Shown: positions 9,630 through 18,049, counted from the stretch's first letter. The stretch: 64,000 nucleotides of DNA from Williamsia serinedens (GCF_024171725.1 NZ_JAMTCG010000003.1:620001-684000); one strand, 5' to 3'. Program-made: numbers and translations. Notes: a model not told the origin generated them from the sequence alone.

Positions 9630-10456
9630 GCTCGCCCTCCCACGACCCGGACCGACGGTTTGACGCCCGCCGTCGGTGGGAATCGATCACGGGTGACCTC
9701 CGAGACGACCCCGCGCGCGTGGGGCGTCCCCGTCCGGTGAGCGCACCGGACCGTGGGGGCGCGCACCACGTGTTGTTCCGCGGCATCGACGACCTGTGCC
9801 GGACGGCGGTGCGCCTGACCGGCGTCGACGGCGCGGCGATCGCGGTGTTCGAATCGGCGGGCGACGCCCGAGATCTCGTCTTCGCCACCGACGCCACCGC
9901 CACCCACCTCGACGACCTGCAGTTCACACTGGGCGAGGGCCCGTGCATCGACGCCTTCGCCACACAGGAGCCCGTCATCATCGGCACGCTCGCCGACGAC
10001 TCCGCGACCGACCGATGGCCCGTCTTCCGCGCGGAGGTGCGGGCGATGGACATCGGGGCCGTGTTCGTGGTCCCGGTCAGCGCCGACGACTTCACCGTCG
10101 GGGTGTTGGAGCTCTACCGCCGTCGTGCCGGCGACCTCACCCACGACGAGCGGCAGGCCGCGCAGGTGTGTGCGCGCCTGGCCGCGGTCACCATCCGACA
10201 CAACGTCGACGAGGTCGCCGAGAGCGCCGACGCCGTCGAGGAGTTCATCGAGGACACCCACGAACACCTCGGCCGCGACGACGTCCACGTCGCGGCGGGC
10301 ATGATCGCGGTGCAGCTCGGCGTCAGCACCGGCGCGGCCTTGGAACTGTTGAAGGGGGCCGCGTTCCGGCTCGGCCGACCCATCAGCCTCCTCTCCGGGG
10401 AGATCGTGACGCGCAACCGGACCTTCCGCGAGATCGAGAGCGAGTACCGACCGTGA
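9626..10456 (+). CDS. GAF-domain protein with divergent ANTAR-like C-terminus (first of pair)
   Basis: Likely cytoplasmic sensor of 276 aa. Residues ~45-195 form a GAF domain (DDLQFTLGEGPCIDAF is the GAF core seen in GAF-ANTAR proteins). The tail (~215-270: VAAGMIAVQLGVSTGAALELLKGAAFRLGRP) has the length and helix pattern of the ANTAR RNA-binding bundle, but canonical ANTAR residues are degenerate. It overlaps both neighbours by 4 nt. If the ANTAR fold works it could act as an antiterminator; otherwise it is only a sensor. Ligand unknown. Confidence 0.72.
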   Translation: MSSPSHDPDRRFDARRRWESITGDLRDDPARVGRPRPVSAPDRGGAHHVLFRGIDDLCRTAVRLTGVDGAAIAVFESAGDARDLVFATDATATHLDDLQFTLGEGPCIDAFATQEPVIIGTLADDSATDRWPVFRAEVRAMDIGAVFVVPVSADDFTVGVLELYRRRAGDLTHDERQAAQVCARLAAVTIRHNVDEVAESADAVEEFIEDTHEHLGRDDVHVAAGMIAVQLGVSTGAALELLKGAAFRLGRPISLLSGEIVTRNRTFREIESEYRP

Positions 10457-11232
10457 GCGACCAGACCAGCGGCGTCACGACGGGGACCGTGCCCGGCCAC
10501 TCGGTGGTCGCCGTCGCCGACATCGTCCACAGCCTCACCCGACCGTTCGACGTCGCCGAGTTGATGGACGCCGTCGCCGACGCCGCCCGGCGTGGGTTCG
10601 CGGCACAGTCGTCGGCCGTGGTCGTCCTGGACCGCACCCGAGAGCCGGTCCGCGCCGAAGCCGTGGCCGCCGCGGGCGACGCGTCGGCCGTCGACGACCC
10701 GAGCCTGTCGACCTCGGGGCCGGGCCTGACCGCTGCCGGCGACGGGGCGCTGGCGGTGATCGGTGACCTGGACGAACAGAGCGACCGCTGGCCGCGGTAC
10801 CGGGAACACGCGCGCGACGCGGGTATCCGTGCGGTGCATGCGTTCCCGATCCGCTTCATGGACCGGCCGGTCGGATCGGTGGTGGTGCACACGGCGGATC
10901 CGTGGGGCCAGAACCGACCGGTGATGCTCGGTCAACTCCTGGCCGACCTGGCCGCGATCGCCCTGTCCGCGGGGATCACCGACGCGCAGCCCGCCACCGT
11001 CGAGGTCGTGGTCGACCGCCTGATCCGGGACAACCGGACCATCGCGACGGCGGTCGGGATCACCGCGGCGACAATGGATCTCGACCCGGTCGCCGCGCGA
11101 CGCGAACTGCGGCGCCTCGCGGCCGCGCACCAGGCACCGTTCGCAGCGCACGCGCGTGCGCTGGTGGACGCGCACGACCGACGGCCGGGCGACCACGGCG
11201 GACTGCTGAGCGACCCCTACACCCGCAGCTGA
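10453..11232 (+). CDS. GAF-domain protein with divergent ANTAR-like C-terminus (second of pair)
   Basis: 259-aa paralogue-like partner of the previous gene, starting at GTG 10453 within its stop codon (GTGA). The GAF-like region spans residues ~25-180, with a weaker core (SLSTSGPGLTAA in place of GEGPC). The C-terminal ~55 residues (VVVDRLIRDNRTIATAVGIT, then DPVAARRELRRLAAAH) resemble an ANTAR bundle in spacing. The two proteins may heterodimerise, an inference from coupling and shared architecture. RNA targets are unknown. Confidence 0.68.
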   Translation: MSDQTSGVTTGTVPGHSVVAVADIVHSLTRPFDVAELMDAVADAARRGFAAQSSAVVVLDRTREPVRAEAVAAAGDASAVDDPSLSTSGPGLTAAGDGALAVIGDLDEQSDRWPRYREHARDAGIRAVHAFPIRFMDRPVGSVVVHTADPWGQNRPVMLGQLLADLAAIALSAGITDAQPATVEVVVDRLIRDNRTIATAVGITAATMDLDPVAARRELRRLAAAHQAPFAAHARALVDAHDRRPGDHGGLLSDPYTRS

Positions 11233-11268
11233 CCCGCGCGGGGTGGGCGTCCGACCGGTCGGGTCAGC
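11228..11268. terminator. Hairpin holding both convergent stop codons
   Basis: GCTGACCCG (11228-11236) and CGGGTCAGC (11260-11268) form a perfect 9-bp stem; each arm contains one stop codon of the convergent GAF and FKBP genes. The loop contains a further GACCGGTC palindrome. There is no T-run, so efficiency is uncertain. Confidence 0.5.
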
Positions 11269-11632
11269 CGACGCCGAGGAGGTCGATGACGAAGACCAGC
11301 GTCTTGCCCGACAGCCGGTGGCCGGCTCCCGCCGGCCCGTAGGCCATCTCCGGGGGCACCGTGAGCCGGCGGCGGCCGCCGACGCGCATTCCCGGGATGC
11401 CCTCCTGCCAGCCCACGATGAGGCGGTCGAGCGGGAAGTTGGCCGACTGGCCACGGTCCCAGGACGAGTCGAACTCCTCGCCGGTCTCGTACTCCACCCC
11501 GACGTAGTGCACGTCGACGAGTCCGTGCGGTACTGCCTCGTCGCCGTCGCCGACGATGATGTCCTCGGCGACGAGCTGCGTCGGCGCGGGGCCCTCGGGG
11601 AATTCCACCTCGGGCTTCTCGTTCTGGGCCAT
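11264..11632 (-). CDS. FKBP-type peptidyl-prolyl cis-trans isomerase
   Basis: Cytoplasmic 122-aa single-domain FKBP prolyl isomerase and folding helper. Visible signatures are VDVHYVGVEYETGEEFDSSW, PLDRLIVGWQEGIPGMRVGG (active-site Trp) and RRLTVPPEMAYG. There is no signal peptide. The ATG overlaps the gltA stop by one base (TGATG), so it is translated with citrate synthase; the gltA-FKBP pair is conserved in corynebacteria and relatives. Confidence 0.92.
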   Translation of the reverse strand: MAQNEKPEVEFPEGPAPTQLVAEDIIVGDGDEAVPHGLVDVHYVGVEYETGEEFDSSWDRGQSANFPLDRLIVGWQEGIPGMRVGGRRRLTVPPEMAYGPAGAGHRLSGKTLVFVIDLLGVG

Positions 11633-12948
11633 CAGCGATCACCCATCCCGACGAAGTCACGCTCGGTGTAGCCGGTGTAGATCTGGCGCGGTCGGCCGAT
11701 CTTCGTGGTCGGGTCGGAGTTCATCTCCTGCCAGTGCGCGATCCACCCGGGCAGGCGACCGAGCGCGAACAGCACCGTGAACATGCGCGTCGGGAAGCCC
11801 ATCGCGCGGTAGATCAGGCCGGTGTAGAAGTCGACGTTGGGGTACAGCTTGCGCTCGATGAAGTAGTCGTCGGAGAGCGCGACCTCCTCGAGCCCCTTCG
11901 CGATGTCGAGCAGGTCGTCGGTGACGCCGAGCGTCTCGAGGATCTGGTCGGCCGTCTTCTTCACGATCGCCGCGCGCGGGTCGTAGTTCTTGTAGACGCG
12001 GTGCCCGAAGCCCATGAGCTTCACGCCCGGCTCCTTGTTCTTCACGCGCTTCATGAAGTCGGTGGTGTCACCACCGCCGGCCTTGATGTCGTCGAGCATC
12101 TCCAGGACGGCCTGGTTGGCGCCGCCGTGCAGCGGGCCCCACAGCGCGTTGATGCCACCGGAGATCGAGGTGAACAGGTTGGCCTGCGACGACCCGACCA
12201 GGCGGACGGTCGACGTCGAACAGTTCTGCTCGTGGTCGGCGTGGAGGATGAAGAGCATGTCGAGCGCCTTGGCGACCCGCGGGTCCACCTCGTAGGGCTC
12301 GGCGGGGAAGCCGAACGTCATCCGCAGGAAGTTCTCCACCAGCGACAGGGAGTTGTCGGGGTAGAGGAACGGCTGTCCGACCGACTTCTTGTACGCGTAG
12401 GCCGCGATGGTCGGCAGCTTCGCCAGCAGGCGGATGGTCGAGAGCTCGACCTGCTCGGGGTCCTTCGGGTCCAGGGAGTCCTGGTAGTACGCGCTCAGCG
12501 CGTTGACGGCGCTGGAGAGCACCGGCATCGGGTGCGCGTTGCGCGGGAACCCGTCGAAGAACCGCTTGAGGTCCTCGTGCAGCAGGGTGTGCCGCTGGAT
12601 ACGGGTGGTGAACTCCTCGAGCTGCGACGCACTCGGCAGCTCCCCGTAGATGAGGAGGTAGCTGACCTCGATGAACGTCGACTTCTCGGCGAGCTGGTCG
12701 ATCGGGTACCCGCGGTAGCGCAGGATCCCGGCCTCACCGTCGATGTAGGTGATGGCCGACTTCGTCGACGACGTGTTCACGAACCCGCCGTCGAAGGTGG
12801 TCATCCCCGTCTCGGACAGGAACTTGCCCAGCGCGACGCCGTCGGCACCCTCGGTGGCCTCGACGATGGGGAGGTCGACCGCTCCCCCCGGGTACTCGAA
12901 CTTCGCGGACCGGGTCTGCGACCCGTCAGACACTGCTTCGGCGGACAC
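11632..12948 (-). CDS. gltA: Citrate synthase (type II, main TCA enzyme)
   Basis: Condenses oxaloacetate and acetyl-CoA to citrate. 438 aa, the hexameric type II length. Catalytic blocks are HADHEQNCSTSTVRLVGSS, WGPLHGGANQAVLEML and [15 protein letters not shown], plus the Asp in NVDFYTGLIYRAMG. The GTG at 12948 is preceded by AAGGGG at good spacing. Of the two citrate synthases here, this one has the longer N-terminal domain (GGFVNTSSTKSAITYIDGE) of the housekeeping enzyme (GltA2-like). Confidence 0.96.
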   Translation of the reverse strand: MSAEAVSDGSQTRSAKFEYPGGAVDLPIVEATEGADGVALGKFLSETGMTTFDGGFVNTSSTKSAITYIDGEAGILRYRGYPIDQLAEKSTFIEVSYLLIYGELPSASQLEEFTTRIQRHTLLHEDLKRFFDGFPRNAHPMPVLSSAVNALSAYYQDSLDPKDPEQVELSTIRLLAKLPTIAAYAYKKSVGQPFLYPDNSLSLVENFLRMTFGFPAEPYEVDPRVAKALDMLFILHADHEQNCSTSTVRLVGSSQANLFTSISGGINALWGPLHGGANQAVLEMLDDIKAGGGDTTDFMKRVKNKEPGVKLMGFGHRVYKNYDPRAAIVKKTADQILETLGVTDDLLDIAKGLEEVALSDDYFIERKLYPNVDFYTGLIYRAMGFPTRMFTVLFALGRLPGWIAHWQEMNSDPTTKIGRPRQIYTGYTERDFVGMGDR

Positions 12949-13020
12949 TCGGGCCCCTTTTCGACTGGCTGGACCCGTCTCGTGAACGGTGATCCAGGTG
13001 TGCGTATCCCTGCCTTCACG

Positions 13021-13968
13021 CTAGTCGCTGGTCAGCTCACCCGCCCACGGAGGGTCGGCGCCGGCCCGCGACACCGTGATCGCGGCCGCACGGGCGGCGA
13101 ACGCGGCCGCCGCGCGCCAGTCGTCGTCGGTCAGACGACGGACGGCGTCGACGCCGAGCGCGTCGTGGCGGTCGAGCCAGTGCAGCAGCGCACCGACCGT
13201 CGTGTCGCCCGCGCCGATCGTGTCGACGGCGTCGACCGGGGGCGCCGGGACGGCGACCGTCCCGGACGCCGTCGACACCGCGATCCCGTCGGGTCCCCGT
13301 GTCGAGATCACCGCCGCCACACCGGCGTCGAGCCAGTCCTGCGGGTGCGAGCCGTGTGGACCCTGTGCGAGCCACTCGGCGTCGTCGTCGGAGACCTTCA
13401 CGACGTCGACGGTGCGCACCCACTCGGTGAACCGGCGTCGGTAGCCGTCCGCGTCGTCGATGACGGCGCTGCGGATGTTCGGGTCGAGCATGACCAGGCG
13501 CCCACGGTCGTGGTGTTCGGCCATCATCTGCGCGTACACCGACGCGCCGGGCTCGAGCACCAGCGACAACGTGCCGAAGGCCAGTGCCCCCACCGACTCC
13601 GGCAGCGATCCGGGATCGGTCACCCGACGGTCGGCGGTTCCCTCGACGTAGAAGCTGTAGGCGGCGGACCCGTCGGCACCGATGGTGGCCAGCGCGAGAG
13701 ACGTCGGCGCCGGGTCCCGCTGGACCAACGCGGTGTCGACACCGGCATCGCCCAGGGAGGCCATCAGCGCGTCGCCGAAGTGGTCGGTGGAGACGCGGGA
13801 GAAGAACGACACCGACGACCCCAGTCGGCCGAGGGCGATCGCGGCGTTGAACGGGCCGCCCCCGGGGGCCGGCTGCAGGGGCGCGAGCCCGCGCGCGTCG
13901 GAGTCACGGCCGCGCGCGTCGAGGACCAGGTCGACCAGGGACTCGCCGCAGACGACGATCCGGCTCAC
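13021..13968 (-). CDS. PfkB-family carbohydrate kinase (fructokinase-like)
   Basis: 315-aa sugar kinase. Signature 1 lies near residues 35-60 (PGGGPFNAAIALGRLG), and the C-terminal signature DTIGAGDTTVGALLHWL includes the catalytic base Asp and the anion hole GAGD. Fructokinase is the likeliest activity because of overall shape; ribokinase and other PfkB enzymes remain possible. GTG start at 13968. It follows the aldose epimerase by 18 bp on the same strand, suggesting a small sugar-use operon without its own transporter. Confidence 0.85.
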   Translation of the reverse strand: MSRIVVCGESLVDLVLDARGRDSDARGLAPLQPAPGGGPFNAAIALGRLGSSVSFFSRVSTDHFGDALMASLGDAGVDTALVQRDPAPTSLALATIGADGSAAYSFYVEGTADRRVTDPGSLPESVGALAFGTLSLVLEPGASVYAQMMAEHHDRGRLVMLDPNIRSAVIDDADGYRRRFTEWVRTVDVVKVSDDDAEWLAQGPHGSHPQDWLDAGVAAVISTRGPDGIAVSTASGTVAVPAPPVDAVDTIGAGDTTVGALLHWLDRHDALGVDAVRRLTDDDWRAAAAFAARAAAITVSRAGADPPWAGELTSD

Positions 13969-13987
13969 GCGGACGCACCCGTCCGGC

Positions 13988-14914
13988 TCATGCCGCCGAG
14001 TCCCGGTGTCGCAGACCCCACTCCCCCGACCAGGTCTGCCCGGGCTCGAGGACGATGAGGTCGTCGCCGGAGGCCAACGCGTTCGGCGGCGCGGTCATCG
14101 GTTCGACCGCGACCGCCCGACCCCGGCCCGGGAAGCCCTGGTCGTGGTCGGGATCGGCGGTGAACACCTGCGCCCACCGGAACCCCGTGTCGGTCCACAG
14201 TTCGGTCGCGCGGCCGTCGGGGTCGGTGAGGGTGGTGACGTGTCGACCGTCGGTGTCGGCGAAGTCGGTGAAGGGGGTGTCGAGCCATACGCCGGCGAGC
14301 GCCCGTCCAGAGCGGAAGTCACCATCGGTGTCGTCGACCGGGACCGGATCACCCTGCGGCAGCTGTCGTTCCGGGTCCAGCGGCAGTGTCTTCGCGGCGG
14401 ACAGCGTGAGCGTGCAGTCGTCGACCGGCGCGTCGCCGGCGCGGACGAACGTGTGGAACCCCAGGGCGAAGGGAGCGCGAACGTCGCCGCTGTTGGTCAC
14501 CGTGCTGGTGACCGTCAGCCCGGTGGCCGCGTCCACCGTGTAGTCGACCACCAGGGTGAGGTCGAAGGGCCAACCGGGATGCCGCCCGATGGGCACACCG
14601 AGGGTGACCGAACGCTCGGTGGCGTCGTACAGCGACCACTCGACGGTGCGGACGAACCCGTGGTTGGCGTTGTTGCGGTCCTTCTCGGTGATGTCCAGGT
14701 GGTGCTCGACACCGTCGAAGACGAATCGGCCGTCGGCGGTGCGGTTCGGCCACGGCGCGAGGACCAGACCTGCGGACAGCGGCGGCTTCTCGTCGGGACG
14801 CACGGGCGGCGACTCGGTGAGCAGTCGGCCCGCGTGGCGGACCTCGCGCAGACCGGCGCCCTGCGAGACCACCACGGCCGAGTAGTCACCGGCGGAGACA
14901 GCGAACTCACCCAC
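13988..14914 (-). CDS. Aldose 1-epimerase family protein (mutarotase)
   Basis: 308-aa galactose-mutarotase-like enzyme interconverting anomers of aldoses. The motif NNANHGFVRTVEWSL carries the catalytic His, LGFHTFVR a second conserved His, and VAVEPMTAPPNAL the catalytic Glu. GTG at 14914 gives the standard start (EFAVSAGDYSAVVV); longer extensions run into divergent pxpB. Co-transcribed with the PfkB kinase. Confidence 0.87.
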   Translation of the reverse strand: MGEFAVSAGDYSAVVVSQGAGLREVRHAGRLLTESPPVRPDEKPPLSAGLVLAPWPNRTADGRFVFDGVEHHLDITEKDRNNANHGFVRTVEWSLYDATERSVTLGVPIGRHPGWPFDLTLVVDYTVDAATGLTVTSTVTNSGDVRAPFALGFHTFVRAGDAPVDDCTLTLSAAKTLPLDPERQLPQGDPVPVDDTDGDFRSGRALAGVWLDTPFTDFADTDGRHVTTLTDPDGRATELWTDTGFRWAQVFTADPDHDQGFPGRGRAVAVEPMTAPPNALASGDDLIVLEPGQTWSGEWGLRHRDSAA

Positions 14915-14977
14915 GGTCCGAGTCTGGCACACCGGAACGGTCCGTCGGCCCGGACTCGGGGGTCGTACGGTGAGGCG

Positions 14978-15643
14978 GTGCGCGAGACACCGGCCGGCCA
15001 CGACGCACTGCTGCTCGACTTCGCCGACGACGAGATCCCCTGGCGTCGCGCCCTGCACGCCGGACGGACACTGCGGGCGGCGGTCGAGGACGGTCGACTG
15101 CCCCACGTCGTCGACGTGATCCCGACCGCGCAAGCCGTGCTCGTGCAGTCCCGGCCCGGCGGCGGCATCGACCGGCTCGGCGTCCATCGGGTGTTGCGCG
15201 CCGCGGGGGACCCGTCGACCGAGGTGGACGCGCTCGACCCCGAGCCCGTCGAGATCCGGGTCGTCTACGACGGTGACGACCTCGACGCCGTCGCCGACCG
15301 TCTCGGCACCGATGTGACCGGGGTCGTCGCCGCACACACCGGGATCCTCTGGCGCGTGCAGTTCATGGGCTTCGCACCGGGTTTCGGCTACCTCGTGCCC
15401 GACGAACCCCCGGACGACCCCGTCGTCGAGAGGCTGTGCTCGGTGCCCCGGCGCGCGGAGTCGCGGACGACGGTCCCGGTCGGCGCGGTCGCCGTGGCCG
15501 CGGGCCACTCGGCGGTGTATCCCCGGTCGTCACCCGGGGGATGGAACCTGCTGGGGCGCACCGACGCCGCGCTCTGGGACCTCGACCGCGACCCTCCCGC
15601 ACTGCTCGAGCCCGGTCGTCGGGTGCGGTTCACGGCGTCATGA
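14978..15643 (+). CDS. pxpB: 5-oxoprolinase subunit PxpB
   Basis: 221-aa subunit (allophanate hydrolase subunit 1 / KipI family) of the bacterial ATP-dependent 5-oxoprolinase, which opens pyroglutamate to glutamate. Diagnostic stretches are FMGFAPGFGYL and the C-terminal GWNLLGRTD. GTG at 14978 follows a GTGAGGC context. The stop overlaps the pxpC start (ATGA). The third subunit, PxpA (LamB/YcsF), is not in this window, so it must be elsewhere or absent. The older name would be KipI-like. Confidence 0.88.
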   Translation: MRETPAGHDALLLDFADDEIPWRRALHAGRTLRAAVEDGRLPHVVDVIPTAQAVLVQSRPGGGIDRLGVHRVLRAAGDPSTEVDALDPEPVEIRVVYDGDDLDAVADRLGTDVTGVVAAHTGILWRVQFMGFAPGFGYLVPDEPPDDPVVERLCSVPRRAESRTTVPVGAVAVAAGHSAVYPRSSPGGWNLLGRTDAALWDLDRDPPALLEPGRRVRFTAS

Positions 15644-16515
15644 GCGCCCTCGTCGTCGCCGACCCCGGCCCCTTCACCACCGTCCAGGACCTCGGCCGCC
15701 GTGGCTACGCACATCTCGGCGTGACCCAGTCGGGTGCGGCGGACCGCGGGTCCGCCGCGACCGCGAACCGGTTGGTGGGCAACCACTCCCGCGCCGCGGT
15801 GCTGGAGGTGACGGTCGGTGGCCTGCGAGCCGTCGCGGAGGGGACCCTCACCGTCGCGGTCACCGGAGCGCGGTGCCCCGTCACCGTTGCCGGCACGCCG
15901 GTCGGCCACGCGTCGACGGTCGTCGTCCCCGACGGGGCTCTGATCGAGGTGGGCACGGCCGTGTCCGGCCTGCGCGCCTACCTCGCGGTGCGTGGCGGCA
16001 TCGAGGTCCCGCCGGTGCTCGGTTCGCGCTCCACGGACACCTTGTCGGGGATCGGTCCCGACGTGGTGGCCGCGGGCGCGCGACTGCCGATCGGCACCGA
16101 CACCGTCGGGTGGCCGAGCGAGACCATGGCGTTCGGGGACATCGGATCCGACGACGACGAGGTCGTCGTGCTGCGCTCTGTTCGCGGGCCCCGCGACGAC
16201 GCCCTTCTCGATCCCGCGGCGCCGACGATCGGCGACTGGCTCGTCGATCACCGCAGCGATCGTGTCGGGGTGCGACTCGAGCGGGACCCGGACCGTCGCG
16301 ACCCGCCGCTCGAACTGCGGCCCGGCCGCGACGAGGTGCCGTCGGAGGGCGTGGCCCTCGGTTCTGTTCAGGTCCCGCCGAGCGGGCAACCGGTGCTGTT
16401 CCTCGCCGACCACCCCGTCACCGGCGGCTACCCGGTGGTCGCCGTGCTCACCGCCGACTCCACCGACCGCGCCGCCCAGCTCGTCCCCGGACAACGGGTG
16501 CGCCTGCGTACCTGA
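15640..16515 (+). CDS. pxpC: 5-oxoprolinase subunit PxpC (biotin-dependent carboxyltransferase family)
   Basis: 291-aa subunit (allophanate hydrolase subunit 2 / KipA family), paired with PxpB by a 4-nt overlap. The start VADPGPFTTVQDLGRRGYAH and LGVTQSGAADRGS are typical, as are YLAVRGGIEVPPVLGSRSTD and the C-terminal ADHPVTGGYPVVAVL. Known partners form PxpABC; here only B and C are present. Confidence 0.9.
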   Translation: MSALVVADPGPFTTVQDLGRRGYAHLGVTQSGAADRGSAATANRLVGNHSRAAVLEVTVGGLRAVAEGTLTVAVTGARCPVTVAGTPVGHASTVVVPDGALIEVGTAVSGLRAYLAVRGGIEVPPVLGSRSTDTLSGIGPDVVAAGARLPIGTDTVGWPSETMAFGDIGSDDDEVVVLRSVRGPRDDALLDPAAPTIGDWLVDHRSDRVGVRLERDPDRRDPPLELRPGRDEVPSEGVALGSVQVPPSGQPVLFLADHPVTGGYPVVAVLTADSTDRAAQLVPGQRVRLRT

Positions 16516-16533
16516 CCCGGGACAGCACCACCG

Positions 16534-16571
16534 TTGACCGAGGTTTGAGACGAGAATACGATTTCGTCTCA
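16534..16571 (+). promoter_or_regulatory. Leaderless promoter with inverted-repeat operator for the MpaB gene
   Basis: TTGACC (16534-16539), a 17-bp spacer and TACGAT (16557-16562) form a near-consensus promoter whose start falls at about the ATG at 16571, so the mRNA is probably leaderless. An inverted repeat TGAGACGA - 10 bp - TCGTCTCA (16546-16571) encloses the -10 box, as expected for a TetR-type repressor. The regulator is not adjacent. Confidence 0.6.
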
Positions 16572-17563
16572 TGACGTCGTCCCCACCGGCCACCGATGTC
16601 GCGTCCTTCGGTCCGCACTCCGCGAGCTGGCGGTTCTTCGGCGGCTGGCACGGCATGCTCATGGGTCTGTGGTCGGGGTCGATGCAGAACATGCACCCCA
16701 AGCTCGGCGAGGCGGTGTGGGTGCACTCCGACTTCTTCGGCGAGCGGTGGCAGCGCCTCATGCGATCGCTGTACCCGATCATCGGCGTCGTGTTCGACCC
16801 CGCCGGCGAGTCGGGCCGGGTGGAGACCGGACACGAGATCCGCGACTACCACCGCGACATCAAGGGCACGATGCCCGACGGATCGCGCTACCACGCCCTC
16901 GACCCGGACGTCTTCTATTGGGCGCACGCCACGTTCTGGTACGGCGCGGTGCGGTGCGCCGAGTACTTCGGCCCGCCGATCACCGAGGCCGACAAGCGGG
17001 CGATGTTCGCCGAGTCGAGTGCCTGGTACGCCCGGTACGGCGTCAGCATGCGGCCGTGCCCCGAGACCTACGAGGACTTCCTCGCCTACTGGGACCACAT
17101 GTGCCGGGAGGTGCTGAAGGATCACCCCGCCGTCCGCACGGTCCTCGACATCTCCGAACTGCCCCCGCCCCCGTTCCTGGCGTGGATGCCGGCCCCCGTG
17201 TGGCGACAGCTCGCGAAGCCGGTGGGTCGCGGATTCCTGTGGATCACCACCGGTCTCTACGACGAGCCGGTGCGCGCCATGCTCGGACTCGAGTGGTCGT
17301 CGCGGGACGAGAAACTCCTGCGGTTCCTGGGCCGCTGGTTCGACCGCGGCTTCCGTCTGCTCCCCCACCGCCTGCGTCTGCACCCGCGCGCCCGCGACGG
17401 ATGGGACAGGGCCACAGGACGTCTCGCGCCCGACGCCCCCGTGATCGAGACACCCGCACGCAACCTCCCGCCGCGCAGCGAGTGGGGATCGTCGATGCAC
17501 TACTGCCCCGTGACCGCCGCCCGTCGGGCCGATCTGCCGTGGGAGCGCGCCGTCGAAAAGTGA
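16571..17563 (+). CDS. MpaB/latex-clearing family oxygenase (DUF2236)
   Basis: 330-aa protein of the DUF2236 (MpaB, rubber oxygenase Lcp) family, whose members are haem b oxygenases. Landmarks are the N-terminal WRFFGGWHGMLMGL, the central IKGTMPDGSRYHAL, the DPDVFYWAHATFWYG stretch with a candidate haem His, and a C-terminal basic region. No signal peptide. The substrate is unknown; in Mycobacteriales such genes are often under TetR control, and a suitable operator covers the start codon. The TGA lies inside the first iron-box candidate for the next gene. Confidence 0.8.
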   Translation: MTSSPPATDVASFGPHSASWRFFGGWHGMLMGLWSGSMQNMHPKLGEAVWVHSDFFGERWQRLMRSLYPIIGVVFDPAGESGRVETGHEIRDYHRDIKGTMPDGSRYHALDPDVFYWAHATFWYGAVRCAEYFGPPITEADKRAMFAESSAWYARYGVSMRPCPETYEDFLAYWDHMCREVLKDHPAVRTVLDISELPPPPFLAWMPAPVWRQLAKPVGRGFLWITTGLYDEPVRAMLGLEWSSRDEKLLRFLGRWFDRGFRLLPHRLRLHPRARDGWDRATGRLAPDAPVIETPARNLPPRSEWGSSMHYCPVTAARRADLPWERAVEK

Positions 17564-17579
17564 GGTAAGGGTTGCCTTT
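17561..17579. promoter_or_regulatory. Candidate IdeR/DtxR iron box 1
   Basis: TGAGGTAAGGGTTGCCTTT agrees with the 19-bp consensus TWAGGTWAGSCTWACCTWA at 15 positions. It begins at the stop codon of the MpaB gene and lies 147 bp before the DUF1540 start. Confidence 0.45.
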
Positions 17580-17599
17580 TGGCGACGATGTCCGATTTC

Positions 17600-17618
17600 G
17601 AAGGGTTGCCTGACCTTG
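17600..17618. promoter_or_regulatory. Candidate IdeR/DtxR iron box 2
   Basis: GAAGGGTTGCCTGACCTTG agrees with the same consensus at 14 of 19 positions, 39 bp after box 1. A TATCGT -10 candidate is at 17643-17648. Two spaced boxes are more persuasive than one, but both are imperfect. Confidence 0.42.
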
Positions 17619-17725
17619 CTGGTGGAGTGTCCGGAACTTCCCTATCGTTCCGGTCAGACACGCGGTTCGACGATCCGCATCGCGTCGTCGACAGCCCGAT
17701 CGACAGCGAGATCACGGAGGTTCAC

Positions 17726-18025
17726 ATGGCCACTCTCGAGATGCCCCACGTCAGCGAGTGCAGTGTCAGCAGCTGCTCCTACAACCACGACGGCTGCCAC
17801 GCCTTCGCCATCAACGTCGGCGGCACCAACGGCACCGCCGACTGCGGAACCTTCATCCCCCTGTCCGTCAAGGGTGGCCTCGACGTCGTCTCGCCGCAGG
17901 TCGGCGCCTGCCAGCGGTCGGACTGCCAGTACAACTCGAACCTCGAGTGCACGGCTGCCGCGGTCCGCATCGGCGCCGGCGAGAGCTCCGACACCGCGAA
18001 CTGTCTCACCTACAGCAAGGCCTGA
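17726..18025 (+). CDS. DUF1540 protein with two Cys-rich repeats
   Basis: 99-aa small soluble protein. Two DUF1540 repeats are visible: CSVSSCSYNHDGCHAFAI to DCGTF (residues ~11-45) and CQRSDCQYNSNLECTAAAV to NCLTY (~60-97). Each has four cysteines, a likely metal site. ATG at 17726 is preceded by CGGAGG at good spacing, so the longer in-frame start at 17579 is rejected. Two iron-box-like sites upstream suggest iron control, and a strong hairpin follows. Function unknown; metal binding is inferred from the cysteines. Confidence 0.82.
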   Translation: MATLEMPHVSECSVSSCSYNHDGCHAFAINVGGTNGTADCGTFIPLSVKGGLDVVSPQVGACQRSDCQYNSNLECTAAAVRIGAGESSDTANCLTYSKA

Positions 18026-18049
18026 CGACACCTCGCACCCGATCGACGA

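Noticed and set aside
12950-13020. CRP/GlxR site upstream of gltA
   Set aside because: GGTGATCCAGGTGTGC keeps only one half-site; it is too weak to report.
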